DNA of 64,000 bases from CAWGGS01 sp963822095 (GCA_963822095.1 CAWGGS010000033.1:19714-83713); one strand, 5' to 3'; positions 8,467 through 17,333 are shown, counted from the first letter of the stretch. Numbers and translations are program-made. The notes: generated by a model not told the origin, from the sequence alone.

Positions 8467-9396
8467 TTAGAATCTGTATCGAATTCCAAGACCGAAACGT
8501 CCTTCGTCCCTCATGGTGTCTAATTCATCAACTGCAGAACGTACTTCAAACAAGAGGCTCGTTCTGTTCCACATGCTGTTTGTATCTTCAGACAATCGAT
8601 ATTCAATTTCAGCAATCAGATCCATCTGGCCACCGTCACCGGACCAGTACCCGCCACCGAATCCGACAGAAAATCTGGTCCAACTGTATTCCAATAGTGC
8701 ATCAGCGACAAAGGCGCTCTCGCCATAATCACCATGCAGGTGGCCGAAACCACCGACAAGTCCTATAACGGACCAATTTTCTCGCAGGGGTATTTCATAC
8801 CCTATGCGGGCAAAGGCATAGCTCTCCGGATCAAAGGTATACGCAAGACCCCCATCCACCAGGAATCCGCCTGCCATCTTTTGAGGAACCACCGTAACCG
8901 GCGGTGGCGCAACTACCGGTGCTGCGACAACCTCCACAGCTGTGACGTCTTTCAATGCAACATTGCCGCATCCATAGGGAACGACAAATTCATAGCGGTT
9001 CTGATCCTTAGTAATGTAAAAGCGGAAGGCCTCGAAAGGTTCATCTCCCCCCCAGGTTACATCCCTGGCGACTAAAACAGGACCCTTGCCTTTCTTTTTG
9101 AAGAGCATCCATTGCATGGTTTCCCCGGGCTGGATGGAAATGGATTCGATTTTCGTGGTGGGGAATTGCTCGGCAAATGCCGGGTAGAGATCAGAAGCGC
9201 CGGCCTTGGAAAAACCGGTTCTCAGGTCGGAATCCCTGGTTTCCACAAGAGTCTTAAGGTTTGCCTCAGTACGCAAAGGCGGCGAGTAAAAGGGACTTAC
9301 ACCGATCCTTTTCAGGGTCATGGCGCCAAAACCTGTTGACGCACAGCCCAAAAAAAGACAGGTGATTACCGTAAAAACGAACTTTTTTTTCTGCAT
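8467..9396 (-). CDS. Outer-membrane beta-barrel protein with lipoprotein-like N-terminus
   Basis: 309 residues from the ATG at 9396, which has a GGAGAG site. The longer open frame upstream lacks one. The N-terminus is a signal peptide (KKKFVFTVITCLFLGCAS) with a plausible lipobox cysteine in LGCAS. Residues of about 30-150 are a soluble domain (SPFYSPPLR, then TWGGDEPFEAFRFYI). The last 135 residues alternate hydrophobic and polar positions and end in the C-terminal phenylalanine (FGLGIRYRF), a classic outer-membrane barrel end. I cannot name the family. Its operon neighbours point to envelope maintenance. Confidence 0.72.
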   Translation of the reverse strand: MQKKKFVFTVITCLFLGCASTGFGAMTLKRIGVSPFYSPPLRTEANLKTLVETRDSDLRTGFSKAGASDLYPAFAEQFPTTKIESISIQPGETMQWMLFKKKGKGPVLVARDVTWGGDEPFEAFRFYITKDQNRYEFVVPYGCGNVALKDVTAVEVVAAPVVAPPPVTVVPQKMAGGFLVDGGLAYTFDPESYAFARIGYEIPLRENWSVIGLVGGFGHLHGDYGESAFVADALLEYSWTRFSVGFGGGYWSGDGGQMDLIAEIEYRLSEDTNSMWNRTSLLFEVRSAVDELDTMRDEGRFGLGIRYRF

Positions 9397-9476
9397 TTCT
9401 CTCTCCTTGATGTGGATGTTGGTTACACTGAAGTCTCTTGGAATGACTCTTCGATCCAAGGTGGTTGTAGTTTCAT

Positions 9477-9767
9477 TTATTGTTTAAACTTGGCAATGGT
9501 ATCTCGAACGGCTGTGCTCAATGAACTCCAGGCACTCTCCATACCGCCTTTAAGCCGCTCCCGCCCTTCAGCACCTGCTTCTGACACTTCTTTCAGTTTG
9601 GCCTTCGTGGCTTCCACTTTCTGTTCGAGTTCTGCAGCTTGTTCCGCATATTTGATCTGAGCATCGGCTACGGAACTCTTGGCTTGAGCCTTCAACTCGG
9701 CAAGTTTCGCCTGGGCGAGTTCCACCTCAGCCTCCACCTTCTGTTTGAAGGCTTCCTGCGTATCCAT
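9477..9767 (-). CDS. Small coiled-coil protein, 96 aa
   Basis: A soluble, Ala/Glu/Lys-rich protein predicted to be almost all helix (AFKQKVEAEVELAQAKLAEL, AAELEQKVEATKAKLKEV). Heptad-like hydrophobic spacing suggests a coiled coil. There is no signal peptide or membrane span. Similar small helical proteins are common in stress operons beside YqjD-type genes. The function is unknown. It lies between the beta-barrel gene and the DUF3185-like gene with short gaps, so it is almost certainly in one operon with them. The gap to the next gene upstream is 18 bases. Confidence 0.78.
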   Translation of the reverse strand: MDTQEAFKQKVEAEVELAQAKLAELKAQAKSSVADAQIKYAEQAAELEQKVEATKAKLKEVSEAGAEGRERLKGGMESAWSSLSTAVRDTIAKFKQ

Positions 9768-9785
9768 AATTCGTCTCCCTTGAAT

Positions 9786-10007
9786 TTAGTTCCGCTTGCC
9801 CTTGAAAAACAGGAGCGTGCCACCGACCACAATCGCCGCCACTCCGGCCCCAATAGGGATGTTGACTGTCTTCGTATCCTTTACCGTCAACTCGATTGGT
9901 CCCACCTTGGCTTTCGTGGTGTCCTTGGTGTAGCTGAAGCCGCCATACACCAATGCCAGGATGCCAGCCCCGATCAGAGCGATCGCCGCAATTTTTAGCG
10001 CGTTCAT
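9786..10007 (-). CDS. DUF3185-like two-span membrane protein
   Basis: 73 residues with two transmembrane helices (ALKIAAIALIGAGILALVYG at the N-terminus and GAGVAAIVVGGTLLFF at the C-terminus) joined by a hydrophilic loop containing FSYTKDTTKAKVGPIELTVK. This layout matches the DUF3185 family of small inner-membrane proteins, whose function is unknown. A good ribosome site (AGGAGG) precedes the ATG. It is the second gene of the sigma-54-driven operon starting at 10254. Confidence 0.75.
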   Translation of the reverse strand: MNALKIAAIALIGAGILALVYGGFSYTKDTTKAKVGPIELTVKDTKTVNIPIGAGVAAIVVGGTLLFFKGKRN

Positions 10008-10095
10008 TTTATTTCCTCCTTGTTTCTTCTCTTTTGGTTGTACCGGTTTCCAACCGAAACAATTTTCAAGCTCTGAAGTTTGCTTTTGATCCCGG

Positions 10096-10254
10096 CTAAA
10101 TTTTGCCTAACAACAAAAGAACAACGACGATAAACACTATCAAGCCAACCCCTCCGGAGGGAGCATATCCCCATGACCTGCTATGCGGCCAGATCGGAAT
10201 TATTCCTATAAGCGCCAGTATCAGGATTATGATTAAGATTGTGCCAATGGACAT
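10096..10254 (-). CDS. DUF3309 family small membrane protein
   Basis: A 52-residue gene that is easy to miss because of its size. Reading from the ATG at 10254 gives MSIGTILIIILILALIG, then IPIWPHSRSWGYAPSGG, then a second hydrophobic stretch ending LLLLGKI. The P-x-WPHS-x-x-WGY-x-PSGG centre is the signature of DUF3309. These proteins have two short membrane spans and no known function, and often appear in stress gene groups. A GGGAGGTGG ribosome site lies just upstream. It is the first gene after the sigma-54 promoter at 10406-10419, about 150 bases away, and leads the operon ending with the BON gene. Confidence 0.85.
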   Translation of the reverse strand: MSIGTILIIILILALIGIIPIWPHSRSWGYAPSGGVGLIVFIVVVLLLLGKI

Positions 10255-10405
10255 GATTCCACCTCCCGTAAAATTCTCATTTTTAAGCCTTTGGCGGGAT
10301 TACCTTTCTTACATCTTCTTTTCATGTTCTCCCGGTGGCCCTGGCATGGATGGTCATTACAGGGTTTTCAAAAGGCAGCCGATGTAATGGACTGCTTTGT
10401 AATTA

Positions 10406-10419
10406 GCAATTTTAGGGCC
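10406..10419 (-). promoter_or_regulatory. Sigma-54 promoter of the DUF3309-BON operon
   Basis: On the minus strand the sequence reads CTGGCCCTAAAATTGC, with -24 GG and -12 GC exactly 10 bases apart (GG complement at 10418-10419, GC complement at 10406-10407). The next gene downstream is DUF3309. The enhancer at 10522-10553 lies 103 bases upstream of the GG. Confidence 0.8.
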
Positions 10420-10521
10420 AGTCTCTCAATACCCCATGTCACCTTATGCAATATGTTGTTTTTTTTACAAATACCAACAAAATGTTGTATCCTCTGAAGA
10501 CACGAATAGCCTTGAAATAAA

Positions 10522-10553
10522 GGTCATATTTGCTCAAGTGGTGATATATGACC
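10522..10553 (-). promoter_or_regulatory. Enhancer-like tandem palindrome, copy 2
   Basis: A 32-bp site made of GGTCATATTTGCTC, four bases, then GGTGATATATGACC. It matches the consensus of the other copies and lies 103 bases upstream of the sigma-54 promoter at 10406-10419. This is a normal distance for an upstream activator site. Confidence 0.8.
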
Positions 10554-10710
10554 TTTATTTTTTTAAAGGCATCGCTATCTGAACTGATCCACTTTCTTTA
10601 CAATGACGGGTTTCCCTAACCAAGACGGCAAAATAGAGAATATTATGCGTTAGGCGGAACCGTGTCCTTTTTAGAGCCATATCCGTTATTCGTCGGTTTG
10701 AACCTTCAGG

Positions 10711-10739
10711 AAAGCCTCTGCCGCAATCAGGCTTTCCTC
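10711..10739 (-). terminator. Hairpin at the end of the TVP38 gene
   Basis: GGAAAGCC at 10711-10718 and GGCTTTCC at 10732-10739 form a perfect 8-bp stem with a 13-base loop that covers the stop codon. No T-run follows, so it is only a weak terminator candidate. Confidence 0.3.
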
Positions 10740-11476
10740 CCGACTCCCTGAACAAGGGAAAACACAATCAGGACAAAGACAAAAACAAGCGTACACGTTA
10801 AAAGAATTGGGGAGTTTTCCTCCATGGCAGGAATTTCATGGCCGATGAACGTATAGATAATCGTAGCGGGGAGCATACCCAAAGCAGTACCTAAGACAAA
10901 AGCCCAGAGGCGAATGCCGCTTAATCCGGCCATATAGCTGATAACATCAAAAGAGACAAATGGCAGCAATCTGGCTACAAGAATAACATAGAATCCCTTT
11001 TTTTCGCCTGCATGCTGTATGAACTCAACGGTTTTTTGATTGCGGACTATTTTCCTTAAAGCTACATTCCCAAAAAGGCGTGCAATGTAGAAGGCAGTCA
11101 ATGCTCCCAGCAGGGCACCGATCCATGATATTAACGCGCCCCAGAAACCGCCGAAAACCATACCGTTGGCAGCCGTTATCAAAAATGCCGGAATAGGCGC
11201 TATAATAGCCTGGGTAATCATAAGCAGGATACTCATAAGGGGTGCGGCCATTCCCCAGGAACGGATCAACTGGATGACTTGATCCATATTTCCGATTATC
11301 AAAAGAGAACAGTTCTTTTCAAAATGATGATGAAGAGTAAAAAAAACGGCGAGGAACACACCAAGGAGTATTGCAAAAAGAATGTGATGGAAAGCTTTCC
11401 CGTTATCGGTTCCGGCATACGCTAAACCGATTATAAGAATTCCCAGAAATAAAAGGACTATGCTGTAAATACCCAT
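10727..11476 (-). CDS. TVP38/TMEM64 family (VTT domain) membrane protein
   Basis: 249 residues with about six membrane spans. The VTT (DedA-like) core is visible: the re-entrant segment IPAFLITAANGMVFGGFWGA (about residues 90-115), then GALLGALTAFYIARLFG, and later ARLLPFVSFDVISYMAGLSG and LGTALGMLPATIIYTFIG. Relatives act as lipid scramblases or help maintain membrane composition and proton motive force. The exact substrate is unknown here. The N-terminal 60 residues add two extra hydrophobic helices. It stands alone between the DUF3309 operon enhancer and a repeat element. Confidence 0.88.
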   Translation of the reverse strand: MGIYSIVLLFLGILIIGLAYAGTDNGKAFHHILFAILLGVFLAVFFTLHHHFEKNCSLLIIGNMDQVIQLIRSWGMAAPLMSILLMITQAIIAPIPAFLITAANGMVFGGFWGALISWIGALLGALTAFYIARLFGNVALRKIVRNQKTVEFIQHAGEKKGFYVILVARLLPFVSFDVISYMAGLSGIRLWAFVLGTALGMLPATIIYTFIGHEIPAMEENSPILLTCTLVFVFVLIVFSLVQGVGRKA

Positions 11477-11657
11477 CTCAACTTTCCGTATTATGATAAG
11501 AATTAGAAATAATATGATTTTTTAAGTTATTTCAGCAGGCAATTCCCGAAGAAGCTAGAATTCAGGAGAAAACCCTTCAAAGTCAACCAAGCCGGCTCCT
11601 GATTCCTGAATTCATAATACCATCTAAAAAATACAACTCCATTCGGTTATGAAAACG

Positions 11658-11912
11658 GGTTCATCCGACTCAAACGTACTTTTCTATAACCCAATGAGGT
11701 GGAGATCGTCGTTTGCGGGCGCATCACGGAGGCCCGACTGGGAAACATATCAGGCCCGGAGGGTTGTGGATAGGACGTCCGCAACTGACAGCAGGCCAGG
11801 GACGGCCTCCGTCAGCCGTGGCTCCCAGGCGATAAGGCCGCAGGGCGGTGACCGAAAGCGATAATCTCTACCGGGTTAATTCTTTCAACTTTTCCAAAGT
11901 ACGCAAAAACCG
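11658..11912 (+). repeat. MITE-like repeat family, copy C (diverged)
   Basis: About 255 bp. It begins GGTTCATCCGACTCAAACG and ends with an inverted GCGTACTTTGGAAAAG motif. It shares the internal block GGACGTCCGCAACTGACAGC and the GCGATAAGGCCGCAG segment with copies A and B, but is more diverged. It lies between the TVP38 gene and the end of ftsH. Confidence 0.7.
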
Positions 11913-12026
11913 GAAAGTTGAGTTCGTAATTGTTGGCCGGGACTGCCCAAATGGTGCCACACCCCGTAAGATGTAAGCGTTACCTGGGGAAAAGCACTTG
12001 CTTTCCCCCAATGGAGATTCCCGCAT

Positions 12027-14027
12027 TCAGACCGTCGGGGTTTGGGTGGATCTCTCTGTTTTTCCGGAATGGTCCACATTGTCCTCATCGCTTTTTCCGG
12101 CATCGTTCCGGGATGGCTGCTCAGGTGATACGATCGCCGTTTTGGATGTGGCTGCCGACAGCATCTTCCTCAGCTCCTCTCCCTGAACACTTTCCTTTTC
12201 AGACAGGAGATGGGCCAGATCATTCAAGACGTCCCGCTTCTCTGAGAGAATCTTCCGCACACGCTGGTGGGCCTCCTCGACAAATCGGGCGACCTCTTCA
12301 TCAATCTGGGCCGCCTTGGCCTCACTGAAATTGTTTCCGGGAGCAAAACCTTCCGGCAGAAACATCGATTGCCGGGGGCGCTCATAACTCACCAGCCCCA
12401 GCCGCTCGCTCATGCCGTATTCCGTGACCATGGACCGGGCAATGTCCGAGGCCCGCTGCAGGTCATTCTGGGCCCCGGTCGATATTTCGTCAAAAACAAG
12501 CTCCTCCGCCACCCTGCCGCCGAGCAAAACAGCCAACCGGTCCAGCAGTTCCGAGCGCGTCATGAGAAAGCGGTCCTCGGTGGGCTGTTGCTGGGTGTAG
12601 CCAAGAGCCGCAACCCCACGGGGAATAATGGAGACCTTATGCACCGGGTCGGCATGCTCGACGGATTCTGCCACAATGGCATGTCCGGACTCATGGAAGG
12701 CGATGATTTCTTTCTCCTGCACATTCATCACCCGGTTTTTTTTCTGCAGACCGGCAATAACCCGGTCGATGGCTTCGTCGAAATCGATCGGCTCGACCAT
12801 CTCTTTATCGTTTCTGGCAGCCAGCAATGCGGCTTCATTGATAATATTGGCCAGGTCTGCCCCGACAAAGCCCGGGGTACGGCCGGCGATCTTGCCGAGG
12901 TCGACATCGGGACCCAGGGTCACATCCTTGGAATGGATTTTCAGGATGGCTTCTCGTCCATGGATATCCGGTCGGTCGACCAGGACCTGCCGATCAAACC
13001 GCCCGGGCCGCAGCAAGGCGGGATCGAGGATTTCCGGCCTGTTGGTGGCGGCCATGATAATGACCCCTTTATTGGTTTCAAATCCGTCCATCTCCACGAG
13101 AAGCTGATTCAGCGTCTGCTCCCGTTCATCATGCCCACCCATGGCATTCATCCCCCGGGCCTTGCCCAGGGCGTCCAGTTCATCGATGAAGATGATGCAG
13201 GGCGCTTGGGTTGCAGCCTGGGAAAAAAGATCGCGAACCCGGGCTGCGCCCACGCCGACGAACATTTCCACAAACTCAGACCCGCTGATGCTGAAGAACG
13301 GCACCTTGGCTTCCCCGGCCACGGCCCTGGCCAGAAGGGTTTTCCCGGTTCCCGGAGGGCCGACCAGGAGCACCCCTTTGGGAATCCTTCCCCCCAGCTT
13401 CTGGGATTTTTCCGGAGTACTCAAGAATTCGACCACTTCCTGGAGTTCTTCTTTCGCCTCATCGATGCCGGCGACATCAGCAAAGGAGACCTTGATGTCG
13501 CTCTCGGCAAAAATCTTGGCCTTGCTCTTGGCAAACGACATGACCCCCATTCCGGGTCCCATCTTTTTCATCGCAAATCGCCAGATCAGAAAAAAAATGA
13601 CCAGTGGGAAAATCCAGGAGAGGATGCCGACAAGAAATTTATTTTCGTATTTCCCGGCATAACTGACCTTGCGTTCATCCAATTCCTTTACCAGGCCGGG
13701 ATCAGCCACCCGGATGGTCGTAACCTTCTTATCAGGGGGACCTGTCAGCGTTGCCTTGATAGTATCAGGACCGATGGTCAATGCCGACAGTTTGCCTTCG
13801 GTAAGGTATTGCTTGAATTGGCTGTAGGGAATCGTCTCCACCTTGTCGGAAAAGATGAAAGGCTGCAGATAAGAAAATAAAAGCATGGCCAACAGGACAT
13901 ACCAGATACTGAAACGGGTCTTTGGAGGCAAGCTATTCTCGTCTTTTTGCGTGGGCCCCAGGCCAACCAACGAACGAAGTTGGTCTGTCAGTGTCTCCGG
14001 CGGTTTGTTCTTTTCTTCTGACGACAT
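12027..14027 (-). CDS. ftsH: ATP-dependent membrane zinc protease FtsH
   Basis: 666 residues from the ATG at 14027. A longer frame would begin at a TTG without support. Two transmembrane helices flank a periplasmic domain (about residues 38-60 and 133-153). The AAA+ module shows Walker A GPPGTGKT (about 225), Walker B IIFIDELDA and the second region of homology ending RPGRFDRQ. The protease domain shows the zinc motif HESGH (about 442). FtsH removes damaged membrane proteins and some regulators. The gene follows a DUF1207 outer-membrane gene in what looks like a sigma-54-driven operon, so this is probably a stress-specific second FtsH rather than the housekeeping copy. That last point is inference. 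Confidence 0.95.
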   Translation of the reverse strand: MSSEEKNKPPETLTDQLRSLVGLGPTQKDENSLPPKTRFSIWYVLLAMLLFSYLQPFIFSDKVETIPYSQFKQYLTEGKLSALTIGPDTIKATLTGPPDKKVTTIRVADPGLVKELDERKVSYAGKYENKFLVGILSWIFPLVIFFLIWRFAMKKMGPGMGVMSFAKSKAKIFAESDIKVSFADVAGIDEAKEELQEVVEFLSTPEKSQKLGGRIPKGVLLVGPPGTGKTLLARAVAGEAKVPFFSISGSEFVEMFVGVGAARVRDLFSQAATQAPCIIFIDELDALGKARGMNAMGGHDEREQTLNQLLVEMDGFETNKGVIIMAATNRPEILDPALLRPGRFDRQVLVDRPDIHGREAILKIHSKDVTLGPDVDLGKIAGRTPGFVGADLANIINEAALLAARNDKEMVEPIDFDEAIDRVIAGLQKKNRVMNVQEKEIIAFHESGHAIVAESVEHADPVHKVSIIPRGVAALGYTQQQPTEDRFLMTRSELLDRLAVLLGGRVAEELVFDEISTGAQNDLQRASDIARSMVTEYGMSERLGLVSYERPRQSMFLPEGFAPGNNFSEAKAAQIDEEVARFVEEAHQRVRKILSEKRDVLNDLAHLLSEKESVQGEELRKMLSAATSKTAIVSPEQPSRNDAGKSDEDNVDHSGKTERSTQTPTV

Positions 14028-14098
14028 TTTTGATTCCTCTTTTATAGGCCGCAAACCCCATAATTTCTGTTGTTTTTCTTGACCGGCCAAACACTCAG

Positions 14099-15232
14099 CT
14101 AGAAGCCCAGTGAGACTCCAAGGCCGAGGTATTCAACCTTGTTTTTGTAAAACTGGCCATACGGATCATACCCGTTGTAATATTCGGCCATGACCCGCAG
14201 CTGTCGCTGTCCCGGTTCGGGATGCCCAAACTCGAGTCCGGCCTTGATACTGCTATCAATGTCCCAGTCATGCTCCTCCAGACTCTTCATATCCACTCCG
14301 CCGATCAACCTGCCGTTCCAGAAGAGCGGTTTGCTGTCTCGATACTCGATCCCCCAGTGGGTACTCGCAGGCTTGAGATCGGCCGGTTCTTTATGGAGCA
14401 GGTACTCTCCTCCGCCGTATACCCGCCACTCATGCCAATCACGGGAATAGATCAGCTCAAGGGATTCAAAACTGAGGTTGACCCGTTCCGGAGGATTGGC
14501 GCTCAGGAGGAGTTCATCTCCCAGATGCGAGCTTTGATGATACAAACGAAAACGGATCGAATTGTCGCCATACCGGTAGGTAAGGGGAATGCCGATGGTA
14601 TAATCTGCGTTCTGAAGGTCGGAGGAGGCGCTGTCGAGGTTGAATTGGGCGAACAGAGCACCTTCCACACTCAACTGCAGGCCATCTCCGTCAGTACTGC
14701 CAAAGAATCTGTACAAACCGAATGTTTCTCCGAAACCGACCGAGGCCTTGGTATATTTTGCTCCTACAGACCTGAAGCTGCCGATATTGACAAAGAACTG
14801 CGGCTGTTTCGGGTCGGCTATCAGCGGCTGGAACAAGTCGCCAGTTGGAAAGGCCTTCCCTTGCCCGGTGATTCCCAGAAAACTGCTTTCAGCAACAGAT
14901 TTGCCGTCGGCCTGAGGTTTGACCACAATTGTAATCTCCATAAGTCCGTCAATTGCGCCCAGCTGTTTATCGACCGCCTCCCTTCGCATCGGGTCATCCT
15001 TAAACAGGATAATCGTGGTAACCCCATTGACTATCTTTAAAACATAACTTTCTCTCTCCCAGTGCAGATCCCGCTCAAGGATTGAGGCCACATAGCCTGT
15101 CAAAAATGCATCACTGGTTCTGACGGCCGCTGTTACAGCAGAAGAAGGCAGAAGGAACGCAAGACAGAGAAATGCAACGCAGAGGTGACCGGAGGCTTTG
15201 AGAGAGGTGGTGATACTCGACGGTATGGTCAC
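14099..15232 (-). CDS. DUF1207 family outer-membrane protein
   Basis: 377 residues starting at a GTG with a GGAGG site. A signal peptide is followed by a BON-like or transport-associated stretch (about residues 40-105, SYVLKIVNGVTTIILF and ITIVVKPQADGKS). Then comes a large beta-barrel domain with DUF1207 hallmarks (FVNIGSFRSVGAKY, GDGLQLSVEGALFAQF, IGIPLTYRYGDNSIRFRLYH, QSSHLGDELLL). It ends in the aromatic residue expected of an outer-membrane barrel (GLGVSLGF). The function is unknown. It is the first gene after the sigma-54 promoter at 15368-15381, and ftsH follows it. Confidence 0.85.
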   Translation of the reverse strand: MTIPSSITTSLKASGHLCVAFLCLAFLLPSSAVTAAVRTSDAFLTGYVASILERDLHWERESYVLKIVNGVTTIILFKDDPMRREAVDKQLGAIDGLMEITIVVKPQADGKSVAESSFLGITGQGKAFPTGDLFQPLIADPKQPQFFVNIGSFRSVGAKYTKASVGFGETFGLYRFFGSTDGDGLQLSVEGALFAQFNLDSASSDLQNADYTIGIPLTYRYGDNSIRFRLYHQSSHLGDELLLSANPPERVNLSFESLELIYSRDWHEWRVYGGGEYLLHKEPADLKPASTHWGIEYRDSKPLFWNGRLIGGVDMKSLEEHDWDIDSSIKAGLEFGHPEPGQRQLRVMAEYYNGYDPYGQFYKNKVEYLGLGVSLGF

Positions 15233-15367
15233 TTAATCCTCCGCAGGATTAATTCGATATGGGTGGAGAGATTCCCCTTCTCTTTTTCTTATGGACGCTG
15301 GAAACAACGGGCGTACGTGAAATACCCGCCGGAAGACGGTACTGCTCTTGACTCCCCTGCATTTGAT

Positions 15368-15381
15368 GCAATCTTTATGCC
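15368..15381 (-). promoter_or_regulatory. Sigma-54 promoter of the DUF1207-ftsH operon
   Basis: On the minus strand: CGGGCATAAAGATTGC, with GG and GC separated by exactly 10 bases. The DUF1207 start codon lies about 135 bases downstream, and the enhancer at 15485-15515 lies 104 bases upstream. The -26 base is G rather than the usual T, so the match is slightly weaker than in other copies. Confidence 0.7.
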
Positions 15382-15484
15382 CGGTCCCTGACACTTCCTC
15401 ATCCGTTTTCCATCATATTGATTTTCAAGAATAATAAGCTTTAAAACACCTCTGTAGCGCGGGTGATAACGGTCGGAAAAAAAA

Positions 15485-15515
15485 GATCATGTGTAACCGA
15501 TGGTCATATGTGACC
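15485..15515 (-). promoter_or_regulatory. Enhancer-like tandem palindrome, copy 3
   Basis: A 31-bp site. The distal unit GGTCATATGTGACC is well kept, while the proximal unit (GATCATGTGTAACC) is diverged and one base shorter in spacing. It overlaps the last codons and stop of the Na+/H+ antiporter gene. Confidence 0.65.
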
Positions 15516-17096
15516 ATTTCGTGATTTTACGATGGGCTCTTCAATTTGTCCGGATTCGAGACGCAACAACTGCGCGTCGATATCCACAAGTAATTTCTCA
15601 TGGACGGGCTGACTGAGAATGCCGTTTCGAAAGGCCTCCATTACCTTGTCCTTTTCAACAAGCAGCAAGTGTCGGTGCGCCCACTGTAGTTCCTCCGTAT
15701 GAAGTTGCTCCTTTTCCAGATGCAGTTCGTCGAGCGCTGCTTTGTTCTGCTCAATCTTTTGTTCATATTCATGGCGAAGAGTGACCACCACCTCCTCATT
15801 GGTGAAATGGACCTGCGACATGCGGTCGAGTTCCGCCAAAGCGGCATAGGACGCCTGCAACTTGCCGCGCGTCAATTCGTAGGCTGCTCGTTCCTGGCGT
15901 CCACGCACAATTCCCAGCCATCGCAGCAGGGGAGACATCGACAACCCATGGACAAGAATCGACACAATGACGACACCGAAGGTCATGGATACCAGCAGTT
16001 CACGGTGCGGGAAATCCTTCGGCAGACTGAGGACCAGCACCATGGACAGCCCGCCGCGCAGTCCACCCCAGGTCAGGACCGTACTCCAGGCCCAGGAGAT
16101 GCGTTCCCTCGACCGGCGCAAGAGAGACGAGGCACCGAAGATGATCAGCGCCCTGCCTCCGCTCACTACGAGATAGGCGACCACGATTGCCTGCCAGGAG
16201 GCAAGCAATGCCTGGAAGTGCACTTCGAGACCGATCAGCAGGAAGATGATCGAGTTGAGCGCGAAGGCGAGGTATTCCCAGAAGGTCTCCACAGCGATCC
16301 TGGTCGAAGGCGACATGCCGACTCGGGCGCCGTAATTACCGCAGAGCATACCCGCCGCCACCGTTGCTATCACCCCGGAATAATGGAAATGCTCGGCGGC
16401 CAGGAAGGAACCGTAGGCGGCAATCGTCGTCAGTGTAATCTCAATCATTGGATCATCCACGTGTCTGATGACCTGGGAGACGGCCAGACCTACGCCCACC
16501 CCAATGAAGGCGCCCAGACCTACGATCTTGATAAAATCTAAGGCCAAATCACCTGGTGTTACCGCCGTACCCGCCACCAGGGCGATGCTGAGCGTGAAGA
16601 AGACGATGGCGGTGCCGTCGTTGAGCAGGCTCTCCCCTTCGAGCAGTACAGACAGACGTTTCGGCACCCCCAGGCTCTTGAAAATCGATACGACGGCAAT
16701 GGGGTCGGTGGCGGAGATAATCGTACCGAAGACCAGCGCGTGTTTCCAGGTAAAACCCTGCACGAAATGCAATGCACCAGCAACCGGTGTCAAAATCAGG
16801 GCTGTAAGCGCGATCGCCGCCACCACACCGGGGATGGCCAGTGAGTGAATGGTGAGACGGTTGCGCCAGAATTCCTTGAACTCGATGTGAAAGGCAGCCT
16901 CGAAGAGCAGCCCCGGCAGAAAGACATTGAACATCAGCGCCTTGGTCAGGTGAGGGGCTTCAAAGGCATGGAGCAGCCCCAGGACAAGGCCGGTGATGAC
17001 CAGGGCCACCGTGTAGGGGACCGCCAGGCGTTGCACTGCTATCGCCACGGCTGTGGCCACTATAAAGAGTAAAATTAAGACGGTTCCCGTTTCCAT
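15504..17096 (-). CDS. CPA1-family Na+/H+ antiporter (NhaP type)
   Basis: 530 residues. About 12 membrane helices occupy the first 400, with the ion-binding region TDPIAVVSIFKSLG (about residue 130) and the ESLLNDGTAIVFF motif (about 155), both diagnostic for CPA1 exchangers. A C-terminal cytoplasmic tail of about 125 residues is charged and helical (EQKIEQNKAALDELHLEKEQ), likely regulatory. It exchanges Na+ (or K+) for H+ and controls pH and salt balance. The gene's end contains the enhancer of the next operon. Potassium uptake genes lie upstream, so this is an ion-homeostasis segment. Confidence 0.92.
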   Translation of the reverse strand: METGTVLILLFIVATAVAIAVQRLAVPYTVALVITGLVLGLLHAFEAPHLTKALMFNVFLPGLLFEAAFHIEFKEFWRNRLTIHSLAIPGVVAAIALTALILTPVAGALHFVQGFTWKHALVFGTIISATDPIAVVSIFKSLGVPKRLSVLLEGESLLNDGTAIVFFTLSIALVAGTAVTPGDLALDFIKIVGLGAFIGVGVGLAVSQVIRHVDDPMIEITLTTIAAYGSFLAAEHFHYSGVIATVAAGMLCGNYGARVGMSPSTRIAVETFWEYLAFALNSIIFLLIGLEVHFQALLASWQAIVVAYLVVSGGRALIIFGASSLLRRSRERISWAWSTVLTWGGLRGGLSMVLVLSLPKDFPHRELLVSMTFGVVIVSILVHGLSMSPLLRWLGIVRGRQERAAYELTRGKLQASYAALAELDRMSQVHFTNEEVVVTLRHEYEQKIEQNKAALDELHLEKEQLHTEELQWAHRHLLLVEKDKVMEAFRNGILSQPVHEKLLVDIDAQLLRLESGQIEEPIVKSRNGHI

Positions 17097-17192
17097 TCTC
17101 GTCGATGCACTCCGTTTCTCTTATAATGTTTTTACCACCAAAGCTCAGTCTGGGCTTTGGGCGATTGATGAGGGTGGCAATCAGTTAATTTT

Positions 17193-17333
17193 GGTTCATC
17201 CAGCTTAAGCGTACATAACAATAACCCGGGAGGCAAAGGGCGTCGCTGGAGAACGCCTCGCGGAGGCCCGCAGGTGTTCCACAGTAGGCCCGGTGGGGTG
17301 CGGACGGTAGCGATGAACTTCGCCGGGTTTTTC
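17193..17333 (+). repeat. MITE-like repeat family, copy D (internally deleted)
   Basis: It starts GGTTCATCCAGCTTAAGCG and keeps the block GGAGAACGCCTCGCGGAGGC, but it jumps from GGTGCGGACGG to the far end, so it is about half length. It lies in the gap upstream of the antiporter gene. Confidence 0.6.

Noticed and set aside
10522..10553. Palindromic 32-bp sites considered as terminators
   Set aside because: They recur at fixed distance upstream of sigma-54 promoters, are AT-rich in the stem and lack T-runs, so an activator site fits better.
12267..13880. A 537-codon plus-strand open frame opposite ftsH
   Set aside because: It is antisense to a fully conserved FtsH protein, has no ribosome site and no domain. 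It is a by-product of GC-rich codon use.
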